The notes beneath the pieces are model-generated. The model saw only the letters and a program-made list of their open reading frames with translations, made no database searches and had not been told where the DNA came from. A program made the translations under genes and the position numbers. A stretch of DNA of 64,000 nucleotides from Euptelea pleiosperma (Eukaryota; Streptophyta; Magnoliopsida; Ranunculales; Eupteleaceae). Positions 1 to 11,684 of this stretch are shown piece after piece. Numbering within the stretch: position 1 is the stretch's first letter; every line of letters begins with the position of its first letter. The stretch covers positions 16,002,435 to 16,066,434 of the forward strand of contig CM068546.1 in assembly GCA_035048495.1 (NCBI GenBank), written 5' to 3'.

Positions 1-1886
1 ACCATGGCTACTCAGTCCACTGCCTTGGACCTGCAACAGAATGCAACATCAGCTTCCACTACCCCTTTGCAGGCCTTCAAGCACCACAATGCATCATCGG
101 GATAAGTCGCACAAACAGGTGACGAGGTGGAGCTTGACACACCAACAAGTGAGGAAAAACACACGGTGTGGTGGTTGCGAGAGGTGCAGCAAGGGTACCC
201 ACGGTGTTAGAGAGGACGTTCTGAGGAACAGTGACCGTTGAAGAGGATCAAGAATTGGTACTTCTCGCTAGAGAAGAGAGCTCTTTCACGATGATTGGCT
301 GGAGATGAAGGAGGAGCCTGAGAATGAGACCATGACAGCAAGAAATGAAGATCTAGTTGCAGGTTTGCAATTACTTGGAGGATCAAACCAGGAAAAGGGA
401 AGAGGTTGAGAGAAGAAAGAACAGAGATTTGAGGTGAAAGATCCACGCCAGCAACTCCCCTTGCTCACCCCGATCACTGCATCACATGTTTGGCCGGTCA
501 TCCATGCCCTGCATCTACCACTTGGATAGCAAGCCACCCTCCAACAATGCCCGTGGTCTCTCGTCTCTTCTCCACGACCAACCATTGTGCACCACAATCG
601 ATCCATCACGGCCTCTTCTCAAGGGCAGCGATCTCCTCCATCGCATGGCCGAATCTCACCATCTTCATGGTCAACCATCATCCATCGCTTGGCCGACCCA
701 TTTCACCATGCGATGTTCCATTTCATGGTAAGAGTGCAAGGTACTTTCTCTCTCTTCTCTTACTTTCTCTCTCGGATTTCTCTTCTTTCTCTAGAAATCC
801 TAGTTTCTCTCTCTAAAACCACTTTCTCTCTCTAGATCTCCTCTTTCTCTAAATGACATGGACGGGAAGTGACATCCCTAATTCCATATTCTTTCTCTAC
901 TTTCTCTCTCTAGGATTTCTCTTCTCTTTCTAAAAAATCTTAGTTTCTCTCTCTACATTTCATTTTCTTTCTCTCTTTCTATAACGGACATGGAAGGGAC
1001 GTCTCATCAATAAACCTGTGTCCTAACCCTCACTTTCTCTCTCTAGAGTTAGTGACTTTCTCTCTCTACTTAGTTTCTCTCACTTTCTCTCTCTAGACGA
1101 CATGGAAGGGAAGTGACATCCCTAATCCCATGTTCTCTCTCTAGAGTGAGATTTCTCTCTCTAAATCTATTTTCTCTCTCTAGATCCTCTTCCTACATTC
1201 TCAGGCCGATCGCCTATTCACTTGGCCGATTCCTTTCGGCGAGTGAAAAGGTGAGCTTTTTAGGGCACATTATAGTACATTAGCCAATTCACATCTACCT
1301 TGTCGGCCGGTAAGAGTCGATGTGGATTCCATGATTGAGCAGCATTCCATGAAATTTGGACGATCCTCTTCTTGATCGGTAGCGCCCTTAGCTCCAAAGG
1401 TCATGGGATGCTTCTCTGTCAAAACCCTTCTCCACGATTGAAGCATTCATCGAAGTCTTGGACGATCCTCTTCTTGATCGGTAGCGCCCTTAGCTCTGAG
1501 ATTTCAATGGACGTTTCTTTCCCTTACCTCTTCATCTCTCATCCCTTTACATGCTTTCTTACATGCTTTCTTTATTTTTGTTATTTTGATTTATGTACGT
1601 ACTCTTTGATGATTAATGAAGTTGTTTTTGATATCTTGGTGTTCTGAATCTCAAATGAATGTTGTTTTTAAATCGACTCGCCCTTCTCATCTATTCCACC
1701 ATTCTCATTTCTCTCTGTATATTATTTGTCAGTTTTAATTCCTTATTGTGCTAACTCACACCGAGTGCGGATCGACATCCGACACGTACTGCTATACAAG
1801 TTACATTTTGCAGATAATCGGATTTTACAAATATTGTTGAACTTTTGGGTTTCCGTAACCAACGACGCGGAAGAAACCTACTTTCA
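1..1886 (+). repeat. 5' LTR remnant (R/U5 part) of element 1
   Basis: No protein gene is visible here. The right end carries the family's LTR-end module: the CGGATCGACATCCG hairpin at about 1762-1785, then TTTCCGTAACCAACGACGCGG and the terminal CTTTCA at 1886. Much of 730-1200 is pyrimidine-rich with TTTCTCTCTCT runs. A block containing GGGAAGTGACATCCCTAAT occurs twice (near 867 and 1103). A stretch beginning TTGGACGATCCTCTTCTTG is duplicated with a 102-bp offset (1356 and 1458). The block around 1200-1320 (GATCGCCT, CCTTGTCGGCCGGTAA) matches the solo LTR at 12378-15357. The left end lies outside the window. Confidence 0.75.
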
Positions 1887-4800
1887 GCCTGCACCAAAAT
1901 CTACAATCCCAGTAAAGAGATATCAGGCGAAGGACAAATCTATTTGTCGGATTAAGCCTCCCTTCCCGGACAGGCTTGTCCAAGACAAAAGAGATCAGCA
2001 ATTTTTAGAGATCTTAGACGTTTTCAAAGACGTCCAGATCAATATCCCCTTCCTATCTACTATTAAACAGATCCCTTCCTATGCCAAATTCCTGAAAGAA
2101 TTATGCACTGTCAAACGGCGTACGCATGTACCCAAAGATGCCTTTTTGGCAGAAAAAGCTACAGCGTTCATCCAACGCAACAGTGTAATTAAACATAAGG
2201 ATCCGGGAAGTCCTACTGTGCAGTGTGAAATCGGTGATAACTTTAGTTGCACAGCTTTGTTGGACTTAGGAGCTAGTGTGAATCTCATACCATTTTCAAT
2301 ATACCAGCAGTTAGGCCTCAAGGATATGAAGCCAACAAAAATTACTCTGAAGCTGGCCGACCAGTCCATAAAAATTCCACGAGGAATTATTGAAGATGTC
2401 CTAGTGAAAGTAGCTGACTTTTACTACCCTGTAGACTTCATCATCCTCGACACAGAACCGTGTCAGGATAATCGGATCCCGGTCATTCTAGGCCGACCGT
2501 TCCTTGCTACTGCGAATGCACACATCGGGTGTAGGGACGGGAATATGTCAATTGCCTTCGGCAACCTAAAGGCTGAGGTTAACATCTTTCGACTTATGCG
2601 ACAGGATGCCGATCGCGATGTGACAGATGAAATGTATGCCGTTGAGAGTATAATTCAGGACTCCACCGAAGATATCTTGAAACAATGCCAAGAGCACTTT
2701 GATTCTGACTTCCAATGGGAGTCAGCAATTTTTGAGGATAATAATATCCAAGAGTCAGCTACACTGATTTCTACTCCTCCTCCTATTGTTGAGTACGAGC
2801 CTCTGCTAACCATGATCAGAGATCATACTACCGTCAACTCTATCTTGGTAGAGGAGGAAGAATCAAGCTCCACTGATCAGAAACTTGAGCTTAAGCCTCT
2901 ACCCTCTGAACTATCTTATGCTTATCTTGGTCCTGAAGAGACTTATCCTATCATCATTTCTTCTGCCCTATCTGCGTCCCAAAAAGAGAGACTAATTATG
3001 TTGCTCAAGAAGCACAAATCAGCCATAGGATGGACCATTGATGACATTCGTGGGATAGACCCTTCTGTATGTCAACATCACATTTATCTTGAAGACGACT
3101 CTAAGACGTCTAGAGAGCACCAGAGGAGGTTAAATCCGGTCATAAAAGAAGTAGTACGGGATGAAATTCTAAAATTGCTAGATGCGGGTATCATTTACCC
3201 CATCTCTGATAGCAAATGGGTGAGTCCAATCCATGTCGTACCTAAGAAGGCGGGTTTCACTGTTGTAGAAAATGATCAAGGCGAAATGGTGACCCAGCGC
3301 TTAAAGAAAGGATGGAGAGTCTGTATTGACTACAGACGGCTCAATACCAACACCCGGAAGGACCATTTCCCTCTCCCATTCATTGATCAGATGTTGGAAC
3401 GTCTAGCAGGTCATTCCTACTATTGTTTCCTAGATGGTTACTCGGGATATAATCAGATTCCCATTGCACTCGAGGACCATGAGAAGACCACGTTCACCTG
3501 TCCCTTTGGCACTTTTGCCTACAGTCGCATGCCTTTTGGCCTCTGCAATGCACCTGCGACTTTTCAAAGGTGTATGATGAGTATATTTTCGGACATGGTT
3601 GAACGGTTCTTAGAAGTTTTCATGGATGATTTCTCCGTCTTTGGATCCTCTTTCGATGACTGTCTCCAACATCTGAGTCTGGTACTCGCAAGATGTCAGG
3701 ATAAGCGACTTGTCCTTAATTGGGAAAAATGCCACTTCATGGTAAAGAAAGGAATCGTGCTAGGACATGTCATTTCTGACAAGGGTATTGAGGTCGACAA
3801 AGCTAAGATTGATATTATCTCGACCCTACCAATTCCTAAATCTGTGCGTGATATTCGATCTTTTCTTGGACATGGAGGATTCTACAGGAGATTCATTAAG
3901 GATTTCTCCCAGATAGCTCGACCCCTATGTAGTCTTCTAGCTAAGGATAGCCCTTTTGACTTCAATGCTGACTGTGCAAAGGCATTCGAGCGTCTTAAAT
4001 CTGAGCTTACTTCTGCGCCCATCATCCGCCCTCCTGATTGGACCATACCTTTTGAAGTGATGTGTGACGCATCCGACTATGCTCTTGGAGCAGTTTTGGG
4101 CCAAAGAGTCAACAAAATGCCGCATGTGATATACTATGCGAGTAAGACTTTAAACTCGGCTCAGTTAAACTACTCCACTACTGAAAAAGAGCTTCTTGCC
4201 GTTGTTTTTGCTCTGGATAAATTCAGACCATACTTATTGGCCACTAAAGTCATAGTTTATACGGATCATGAGGCTCTGAGATATCTAATGTCCAAAAAGG
4301 AGACGAAGCCGAGATTGATAAGATGGATCCTTCTATTACAGGAATTCGATCTAGAGATCAGGGACAAGAAAGGAACTGAGAATGTTGTGGCTGATCACTT
4401 GTCAAGGCTGACTTTAGAGTCTAATTTTGAATCTCAGCCCATTCTCGAAACTTTTCCTGACGAACAACTGTTCGCTATCTCCATCACCCCATGGTATGCT
4501 GACATTGTCAATTACCTAGTGACGGAGGAAATACCATCTCATTGGTCAAAACAGGACAAAAATCAATTCCTGGCAAGAGTTAAGTATTACTCTTGGGACG
4601 AGCCTTATTTATATAAATACTGTCCTGACCAAATTATTCGTCTCTGTGTCCCTGAATCTCAGCAATTAAACATCTTGTCCTCTTGTCATGACCAACCATG
4701 TGGTGGTCACTTTAGTTCCAAAAAGACGGCTGAGAAAATCCTACAATGTGGATTCTACTGGCCATCACTGTTTAGAGAAACACATATTTACTGCAAGGCC

Positions 4801-5790
4801 TGCCCTAATTGTCAAAACCTTGGTAAAATTTCTCAGAGAAATATGATGCCCTTGAACCCTATTCAAGTCGATGAGATATTCGATATGTGGGGTATTGATT
4901 TCATGGGGCCCTTTCCTATATCCAATGGTTTCCAATTTATCCTCCTAGCTGTGGACTATGTTTCTAAGTGGATTGAGGCAATTCCTACAAGAACCAATGA
5001 CCATCAAGTTGTGGTGAAATTTTTGAGGGAGTACATTTTCACAAGATTCGGAGCCCCCAAAGCCATTATAAGTGATGGGGGTAGCCATTTCTGCAATAGA
5101 GTTTTTGAAAATTTAATGAAAAAGTATGGTGTAACTCATAAGGTTGCCCTTGCTTACCATCCGCAGACCAGCGGTCAGGTCGAGGTCTCCAATCGGCAAA
5201 TCAAGCAGATACTGGAGAAGACAGTCAATACAAATCGTAAAGACTGGTCTACACGCCTCTCAGATGCTCTATGGGCTTACCGAACAGCTTATAAAACTCC
5301 CTTGAATATGTCTCCATACCGGTTGGTTTATGGTAAACCTTGTCATCTCCCTGTTGAGATTGAGCATCGCGCCCTATGGGCGATCAAAAAACTAAATTTC
5401 GACTTAGACGCAGCAGGAGAAGAAAGGAATTTACAACTCAATGAATTGGATGAACTGAGAAATGATTCATATGCCTTGTCAAAAAAGTATAAAGACAAAA
5501 TGAAATGGATACATGACAAGAGCATTCTTAGGAAGGATTTCCACCAGGGACAGAAGGTCTTACTTTACAATTCTAGACTTCACATCTTCCCTGGAAAATT
5601 GAAGTCCCGATGGTCAGGCCCATTTGTTGTTACTGAAGTCAAGCCCTATGGGGCTATAACTGTTGAGGATCCGAAGGATAATTCAACCTTCCAGGTCAAT
5701 GGACAGCGTCTCAAACCTTTTCAAGAATTAGACGTGTCATCTATTCAAACCTTCGAGATAGATTTTATTGATCCAATATATGAAGACTGA
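1726..5790 (+). CDS. pol: Ty3/gypsy pol polyprotein (protease, RT, RNase H, integrase), gag missing
   Basis: The open frame of 1354 codons starts at a TTG inside the LTR. Residues 1-54 are LTR-derived and no ATG precedes the protease, so the start is not a credible translation start. Domains: protease with DLGAS, catalytic Asp about 180; reverse transcriptase with FMDDF about 632-636; RNase H starting DASDYALG about 781 with the acidic residues of ATEKELL-like and YTDH motifs present; integrase with an HHCC zinc finger (paired Cys in CPNCQ), then Asp 1058, Asp 1117 and Glu 1153 (D,D-35-E); a C-terminal GPF-type module and no chromodomain. The sequence fits the Athila lineage. There is no stop or frameshift from protease to integrase. 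Gag is lost, so this copy could only supply enzymes in trans, if it is expressed at all. Confidence 0.9.
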   Translation: MSVLIPYCANSHRVRIDIRHVLLYKLHFADNRILQILLNFWVSVTNDAEETYFQPAPKSTIPVKRYQAKDKSICRIKPPFPDRLVQDKRDQQFLEILDVFKDVQINIPFLSTIKQIPSYAKFLKELCTVKRRTHVPKDAFLAEKATAFIQRNSVIKHKDPGSPTVQCEIGDNFSCTALLDLGASVNLIPFSIYQQLGLKDMKPTKITLKLADQSIKIPRGIIEDVLVKVADFYYPVDFIILDTEPCQDNRIPVILGRPFLATANAHIGCRDGNMSIAFGNLKAEVNIFRLMRQDADRDVTDEMYAVESIIQDSTEDILKQCQEHFDSDFQWESAIFEDNNIQESATLISTPPPIVEYEPLLTMIRDHTTVNSILVEEEESSSTDQKLELKPLPSELSYAYLGPEETYPIIISSALSASQKERLIMLLKKHKSAIGWTIDDIRGIDPSVCQHHIYLEDDSKTSREHQRRLNPVIKEVVRDEILKLLDAGIIYPISDSKWVSPIHVVPKKAGFTVVENDQGEMVTQRLKKGWRVCIDYRRLNTNTRKDHFPLPFIDQMLERLAGHSYYCFLDGYSGYNQIPIALEDHEKTTFTCPFGTFAYSRMPFGLCNAPATFQRCMMSIFSDMVERFLEVFMDDFSVFGSSFDDCLQHLSLVLARCQDKRLVLNWEKCHFMVKKGIVLGHVISDKGIEVDKAKIDIISTLPIPKSVRDIRSFLGHGGFYRRFIKDFSQIARPLCSLLAKDSPFDFNADCAKAFERLKSELTSAPIIRPPDWTIPFEVMCDASDYALGAVLGQRVNKMPHVIYYASKTLNSAQLNYSTTEKELLAVVFALDKFRPYLLATKVIVYTDHEALRYLMSKKETKPRLIRWILLLQEFDLEIRDKKGTENVVADHLSRLTLESNFESQPILETFPDEQLFAISITPWYADIVNYLVTEEIPSHWSKQDKNQFLARVKYYSWDEPYLYKYCPDQIIRLCVPESQQLNILSSCHDQPCGGHFSSKKTAEKILQCGFYWPSLFRETHIYCKACPNCQNLGKISQRNMMPLNPIQVDEIFDMWGIDFMGPFPISNGFQFILLAVDYVSKWIEAIPTRTNDHQVVVKFLREYIFTRFGAPKAIISDGGSHFCNRVFENLMKKYGVTHKVALAYHPQTSGQVEVSNRQIKQILEKTVNTNRKDWSTRLSDALWAYRTAYKTPLNMSPYRLVYGKPCHLPVEIEHRALWAIKKLNFDLDAAGEERNLQLNELDELRNDSYALSKKYKDKMKWIHDKSILRKDFHQGQKVLLYNSRLHIFPGKLKSRWSGPFVVTEVKPYGAITVEDPKDNSTFQVNGQRLKPFQELDVSSIQTFEIDFIDPIYED

Positions 5791-7753
5791 TGTTTCTGTC
5801 AGTCTCTCGGAGCTCCAACTTAGTTGGGGGTGAATTTCACCCCCGTTGTGTCTGGCTGAAGACATAAAACTTAGCGCTTTCGGAAAGGCAATTCCGGTAT
5901 TCCTAGAAGTCATTGAGTCACATGCATAATTATTATATTTCATATATTATTATGGCTATACAGGTACAATTCATCTCACTACCATCAGGTATCACCAAAT
6001 CTAAGCCATACTGGTATAACTCTTCCTCTAACATGCATCACATTCAGAGTTTTCATACATTTTTGTCCCGGTCAAAGCACCGAGGACGGTGCTGTATTTC
6101 AGTTGGGGGTGGAGATTTATCAAAACTCATGTCTTCATAAATAAAAAAAAAAAAAACAAAAAAATAAAAAAATAAAAAAAAAAAAATAAAAAAAAAAAAA
6201 ATAAAAAAAAAAATTCTGAGAAAAATGAGAAAAATATGTATTTTGGGGTGATAACCTGTGTTTTACAAAGTTTTCTGAGTACTTTCGAAATGCTTTTCAA
6301 ATCCTTTACAATGATGAGTACAAAATTTTCGGAAAGTCTATTTATTGAAAAGGATGTCTGTTTTGAAAAATCACTTATTAGCTCTTCATTTAGTTTGAAA
6401 GCAAACATTACTACAGTGGATTGAAAAATCTTTGAAAACTCAGATTCAGCAAAAATGTTCACATATCAACGTCAGAATTATCCGAAGTTTAGATTATCCA
6501 GAGATCCAAGAAGAACAATTGTGGAGACCTAACCCAGTGAGCTTTTGAGCTTTTCATTATTTCTGAGGGTTATAAAATTATTCTGAGTCACAAGATGACT
6601 CACAATTCTTCTAGTCCCCAAATATTTCCATTGAGTGATCTCATTAACCTTTGCTTTGGTCATAGAACTCAGAACGACATCAAATTCGGATTATTACATA
6701 AAGAACCTTCTCTATATCCATTCGAGACATCGAAGATGAAAGTACAAACCCTAGAAAATGATATAGGCCATCTTTCTAACCAATTAGACTTTTTAGCTTC
6801 CCTAAACATCTATACCAGTAGAAACTATTTTTGAGCCTTTTGATGAAAACCTTTTCTTGTTAAACCCATCAACCAAAAACCCAATCCCAAAAAGAGTTCA
6901 ATACGATAACCTATTTCTGAGAGGGATCAAAGAGTATTTGGTATGATTACACCAAGAAAAGAAAAGAAAACAAATGGTTTGTGCTGAAAAGAAACATGAT
7001 CAGAAAAAAAAAAAAAAGAACGAAAGGAAAAAGAATTTGAAAAAGGTTGAAGAATATCCAAAAAGACAAAAATTGGAGAAAGGAAAGAAATATTACCCTT
7101 GAAAAAAAATTGCAAAGAATAGTGAGATACCCTCAGAATTTTTGAATACCAGAATATCCTTCTTTTCTGAACCTATCCTAAGCCTTAATATAACCTATAT
7201 AAGTCCTATTTGATTCTAGATTTGTACCATCATCAAGTGTGGAGAATGGAGAAAAGAGAAATTATAGAGTTTGATCCGACGTTCTTAAGTGATATGACAT
7301 TCCAATCATGAGATCTTAAATCTTCTTATATCTTCCATTCAAGAACTATATATGTGAGACGTTTGCCAGTTTTTATATTCATCTCCTCACATATAGTTTG
7401 AGAGAAAAGTATAAAACCATTTCTGAGTGATTCACTTCTGAGTGGTATACAAGTGAGGATTGAGGTCGAGGCATAGATTCTCTAAGGAGATCCAAATATC
7501 TCTACTACCAGATAAGGATGATGTTGAACACACACACACACTGAGTCTGAGTAATCTTTTGTTTGAAGGTCCATTTGTAGAAGTGTTGTATTTTGCTGAT
7601 TAGTTCTAATTTGTGAATGATTTCTTGCATCCTTGAAATAATCGGACAAAACGGAATTTTTCTGAGTAATGCAAATCAGTTTTCTAGCATGTTCTGCCAA
7701 GCCCTTTTTAGCTCACTTATTTCGCAATAATTGCCAAGGATTGTCAATATGCT
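5791..7753 (+). other. Non-coding 3' region of element 1 between pol and polypurine tract
   Basis: This stretch of about 2 kb has no convincing ORF. Some Athila elements carry an env-like ORF here, but none is visible. It holds the hairpin GGGGGTGA/TCACCCCC at 5826-5844, the hairpin AGCACCG/CGGTGCT at 6076-6093 followed by GTTGGGGGTGG, and an A-rich tract at 6139-6212. The hairpin TTGCCAA/TTGTCAA lies at 7731-7747. The same landmarks recur in the 3' regions of elements 2 and 4 and of the chimeric element. Confidence 0.75.
5826..5844 (+). other. Conserved hairpin just after pol stop codon (element 1)
   Basis: Arms GGGGGTGA and TCACCCCC are separated by ATT, about 36 nt after the pol stop. Equivalent hairpins with different but complementary arm bases lie at 38118-38136, 21082-21102 and 55441-55459. 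Each is next to the conserved text GTCTGGCTGAAGAC(A/G)TAAAA or its variant. Confidence 0.7.
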
Positions 7754-7765
7754 AGTTGGGGGTTG
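7754..7765 (+). promoter_or_regulatory. Polypurine tract of element 1
   Basis: AGTTGGGGGTTG abuts the LTR start TGATATTCGC. This is the expected position of the plus-strand DNA primer. The same G-rich tract precedes the LTR at 40003 and, on the minus strand, those ending at 19217, 32846 and 53563. Confidence 0.8.
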
Positions 7766-9028
7766 TGATATTCGCTCAAAAGTGCTTATTTTAAGCCATT
7801 ATCCTTATAGCGATGTCGCATTCTCCTATGCAAAACTTGTCTTTTCGTCGACTTTTTCACGTAAGAGTTTCTTCCAATGCGTAGAGCGCAATCTTTAAAC
7901 GAAAATCGACTATTTGCATGAAATATACGCATTTCGGATAGTCTAGATATGAAGCCATTTTGATTAAGTCTCATTACGTGCTTTTCTCTCACAGGAAACC
8001 CAGTCGGGCGATTTTAGAGACTTGCGGGCCCATGATCAACCATAGAAGCCTAATATCAAAGCTTAAGGAGTCAACAAGCTAAGACAAGAAGAGACCGGCC
8101 AAGTACGGGTCAAGTCAGATGATCGTAGAGCCAGATAAAGAACCAAGAGAGAGGAAAAGCTGAAGACCAAGAGACGAGCTAAAGTGATTCAAAGCCGCAC
8201 CAACTGACATAAAATGACGGCTTACGTAATTGGTAAAGCCGACGGAAGATTACATTGAAGATCAGGGTTCATGACCCTCCGCCAGCTCTTTTGCCATTAT
8301 TTTGTAGTATTTTCTCTCTCCTCTCTCCTAATTCTCTCTCCATCTCTCTAGACTCTAATATCTAACCTGTAGATCATCTCATCCTACCATTAGATCCCCA
8401 GATCTACCATCCGATCCCCCTCTCCATGATCGAATTGCCTATATTTCACCATCCGATCCTTAGATCGATCGTCCTAACCCTCTGATCTCCATCATCTAAC
8501 CTCAGATCTTCTCTCCTTTAGCTTTATTCCATCTCTCTTAGTTCTTCTACCGTTAGATCTTCAATTCGACCGTTAGATCATTCATCTGACCGTTGGATCT
8601 TTCCAGATCCTACGGTCCGCCAATTGTGGACCGAGTCAAACTGCCACCTCATCTCATCCAATTATCATAGTTTCATCATCTAACAGCCCCCATGGCCAAG
8701 TGACCCACAAGCAAATTGGAAGCCCACGGCCTTGTAACCCGTCCTAGAGCCCATGGTGTTTTGGGCTCATTTACCATTTTTTCTCCTCTAGCGGCCAAAC
8801 GCACCCTAACCCATGGCCTCGCAAGAGGCCCATATCTATCCGGCCCATTAGCCCGCTTATCCTTGAGCCCATGCCCATACCCATTGACACATGATCACAA
8901 GGCCCACGGGCCAATTATCCTTGTAATGACCCAATCAAAGCAAGTGGCCAACATAAACCCATGGGCTCTCACAAGCCCACATTCAAGCCAATGGGAGAAG
9001 TGGTCAACTTTGACCACTTCTCATCAAT

Positions 9029-11684
9029 TGATATTCGCTCAAAAGTGCTTATTTTAAGCAATTATCCTTTTAGCATTATCGCATTCTCCTACGTAAAAAT
9101 ACTCTATTTATCTACTTTTCTACGTAAGAGTCTCTTGTGTTGCGTAGAACACACTTTTCTGGACGAAATGGTATATTTGCATGCATTAAACACATTTTCG
9201 GAAGTCTAGATATGAAGTCATTCTGATAAAGTCTCATTACGCGCTTCTTCTGTCGCAGGAAACCCCGATGGGACGATTCTCGAGACTTGTGGGCCCAAAT
9301 CGATCATGAAAGCCCATTATCAAAGCTTAAAGAGCCCACATGCTATGACTAGAAGATATGGGCCAAATATGGGCTGAATAAGAGGACCAAAAAGCCGGCC
9401 CAAAGAACGAAGAGAGCAGGAGAGCCAATGACCAAGAGACGGACCAAAGCGTTTAAAGCCACATGAGTCAGCAAGGAATGATAGTCGACTCTATTGGAGA
9501 AGCGTGAGGATGGTCACAGTGAAGACCAGGGTTCCAGACCCTCCGCCAGTGCTTTTTTCCATTTTTTTGATACTTTTTATCTCATCTCTTCTTATTCTCT
9601 CTCTCTCTTCATATCTCGATCCTCGAATATACTGACTTAACCCCAGAACTCCTACCCTTCGGCTCTATCTCATCTCCCTTAGCTTTCTGACCGTTGGATC
9701 TTCCATCAGACCGTTGGATCTTCAATCGGACCGTTGGATCTCTCTAGATCCGTCGATCTACCAATCTGGGTCCCAATCAAGTCACCATCCATCCGATCGC
9801 CATCAGAATGTCTGTCACATCATCTTGTGAGACGATGGACATCATCAGTCCATGTGGGCCAATAGCCGGGCCCATCATCATCGACCCGCTGTCCGACCAG
9901 TTAGTGGACCCCGTGAATTTCAAAATAATTTTAATTAAAAAATGGGGGGTCCACTAAATGGGGAGATTCCCCATAGAAAAGTAGGTTTTTACTTAAAAAA
10001 AAAAAAAAAAAAAAAAAAAAATTTAAAAATTATTTTTCTTATTTTTTTTATTCAAAAAATCCCCTATTTCCATTAAAGGAAATAGGGAAGCTTTAAAAGG
10101 AGAAGGATAGGGGTTCGTTCGAACCCTAATCCCTCTCCCCTCTTCTCCTCTCCTTCCCCTAATCTTCTGCCCACGTTTTCGCCTTCTTCTTTCTTCTCTT
10201 TTCTTCTTTTTTCTTCTTTTCTTCTTCTTCTTCCTCCTCCATCTTCGCCGGAGTTGCAGGCAGCAACTCCGGCCATCTGGTCCTCGTTCCCCCTCTCCTC
10301 ATATTCTTCTTCTTCCTCTTCATTTTCTTCTTCTTCCTCTTCGTTTTCTTCTTTTTTTCGTCTTCTGCTGCGTCTTCTTCTTCGTCTTCTTAGCTCGCCG
10401 GAGTTGCAGACAGCAACTCCGGTCGTCATCTCCACCGCCAGCACGTTTTTCGTCCCCTTCTCCTCCTCTTCCTTCTTCTTCCTCTTCTCTTTCTTCTGGC
10501 TTCTCTTCTTCTTCTTCCTCTTCTCTTCTTCTATTTTTTTTCTTCTTACCGGAGTTGCAGGTCTGCAACTCCGGTGTTCATGGTGTTGACAACCTGCAAC
10601 ACGCTAATCGCCCCTACCGGTCCGTTTTCTTCCATTCTTTCTCTTCACAGTGCTTTCCCCTGCACCACCAGCAGCCAATGCAGCCTCCACTGCCAGCCGG
10701 ATTGGCTCTTCTCCAGTAAACTCCACCGCCTGCAACTAACGGACTGGTTTTGAGCCAGCCATCACCGGTCAACCGTCCACCCTTTCTCTACCCATCACGG
10801 TCTGCAACACTTGCAGACCGGCTTCATCCACCCTCTCCAAGGCTGCAAAATAGATCTGCACCATCATGCTCCTCAAGATCTCAAAGACGCCCTTACAATC
10901 TGCAACGCAGCCCCATTATCCCCTTGGGTGATAACCTACAAGCGCTTCAACTTGCTGGTGTAGCCATTCTCACAATCCTTGCTGCCCTCTCCAGCGTGCT
11001 GCCCTTCTTTTACCACTAGAACCCACTGGTTCTCCTCCATGTGCAACTAAGCCTCCCACTCTTGCAAAGCTGCAGCCCCATCCTTCATTCTTCACCACGT
11101 TTTTGGAGAAAACGGCGAATCTTGAATTTTTGGAGCTTGCAACAATGGTGAGATGTCCATTCTCTCCATCACCAAGGCCACCACTTGGCCAATCCCGGTA
11201 AGTCCTCCAAGGTATTTTCCCTCTCTTTAGAAATTACTAGGTTTCACCCTTTCATCCTTTCTCTCTCTTCTCTTTTTCTTAATTTTAAATTCTTGTTTTC
11301 CCTTTAGTTTATGCAATGTAATTTGAATTTCGGTCAATAAATAAATCTTCAATTTTCCATTATTAAGTTTGCAATTTCTCATTTTCTATTGTTCACATTA
11401 GTTTAATAGTTTCTCTCTCTAAAAGTCAAGAATGATATTTTAAAAACCCACCTCACCATTCTCATCCTTCCATCCATGAGTTTCAGAGCAATTTCTATAA
11501 AACAAATCTGTCATTACAGGTTCTTGAATTGTACAAACTTACCCCGAGTGCGGATCGACATCCGACATACTTTCCACTGTGCGAAAATGCTTAATTTTGC
11601 AGGATTTAAGAATCGGATCAATTTACAAATCTTGTTGATTCTAGGGTTTCCGTAACCAACGACGCGGAAAAAATCCTATTTTCA
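9029..11684 (+). repeat. Solo LTR B with perfect target duplication TCAAT
   Basis: This LTR starts TGATATTCGC and ends CCTATTTTCA, with TCAAT at 9024-9028 and again at 11685-11689. There is no internal region, so it is a solo LTR of 2656 bp left by LTR-LTR recombination. Inside, in order: three CCGTTGGATC boxes (9691, 9711, 9731), the inverted repeat GTGGACCCC/GGGGTCCAC (9903-9957), an A tract, the 26-bp palindrome (10062-10087), TTTAAAAGG as TATA box (10092-10100), GGGTTCG/CGAACCC (10111-10126), three GTTGC hairpins (10247-10273, 10398-10422, 10548-10575) and the U5 hairpin (11545-11566). Confidence 0.92.
10062..10100 (+). promoter_or_regulatory. LTR promoter: palindrome plus TATA box in solo LTR B
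   Basis: A near-perfect 26-bp palindrome with arms CCCTATTTCC and GGAAATAGGG is followed within about 5 bp by the TATA-like CTTTAAAAGG. Transcription would be expected to start about 30 bp downstream, near the GGGTTCG/CGAACCC palindrome at 10111-10126. The start site is inferred from spacing only. Confidence 0.6.

Noticed and set aside
10254..10589. Recurrent peptide ELQAATPA/ELQTCNS in many small ORFs, which could suggest a conserved small protein
   Set aside because: The peptide is the translation of the GTTGCA hairpin. It appears on both strands and in different frames, so the constraint is on nucleotides.
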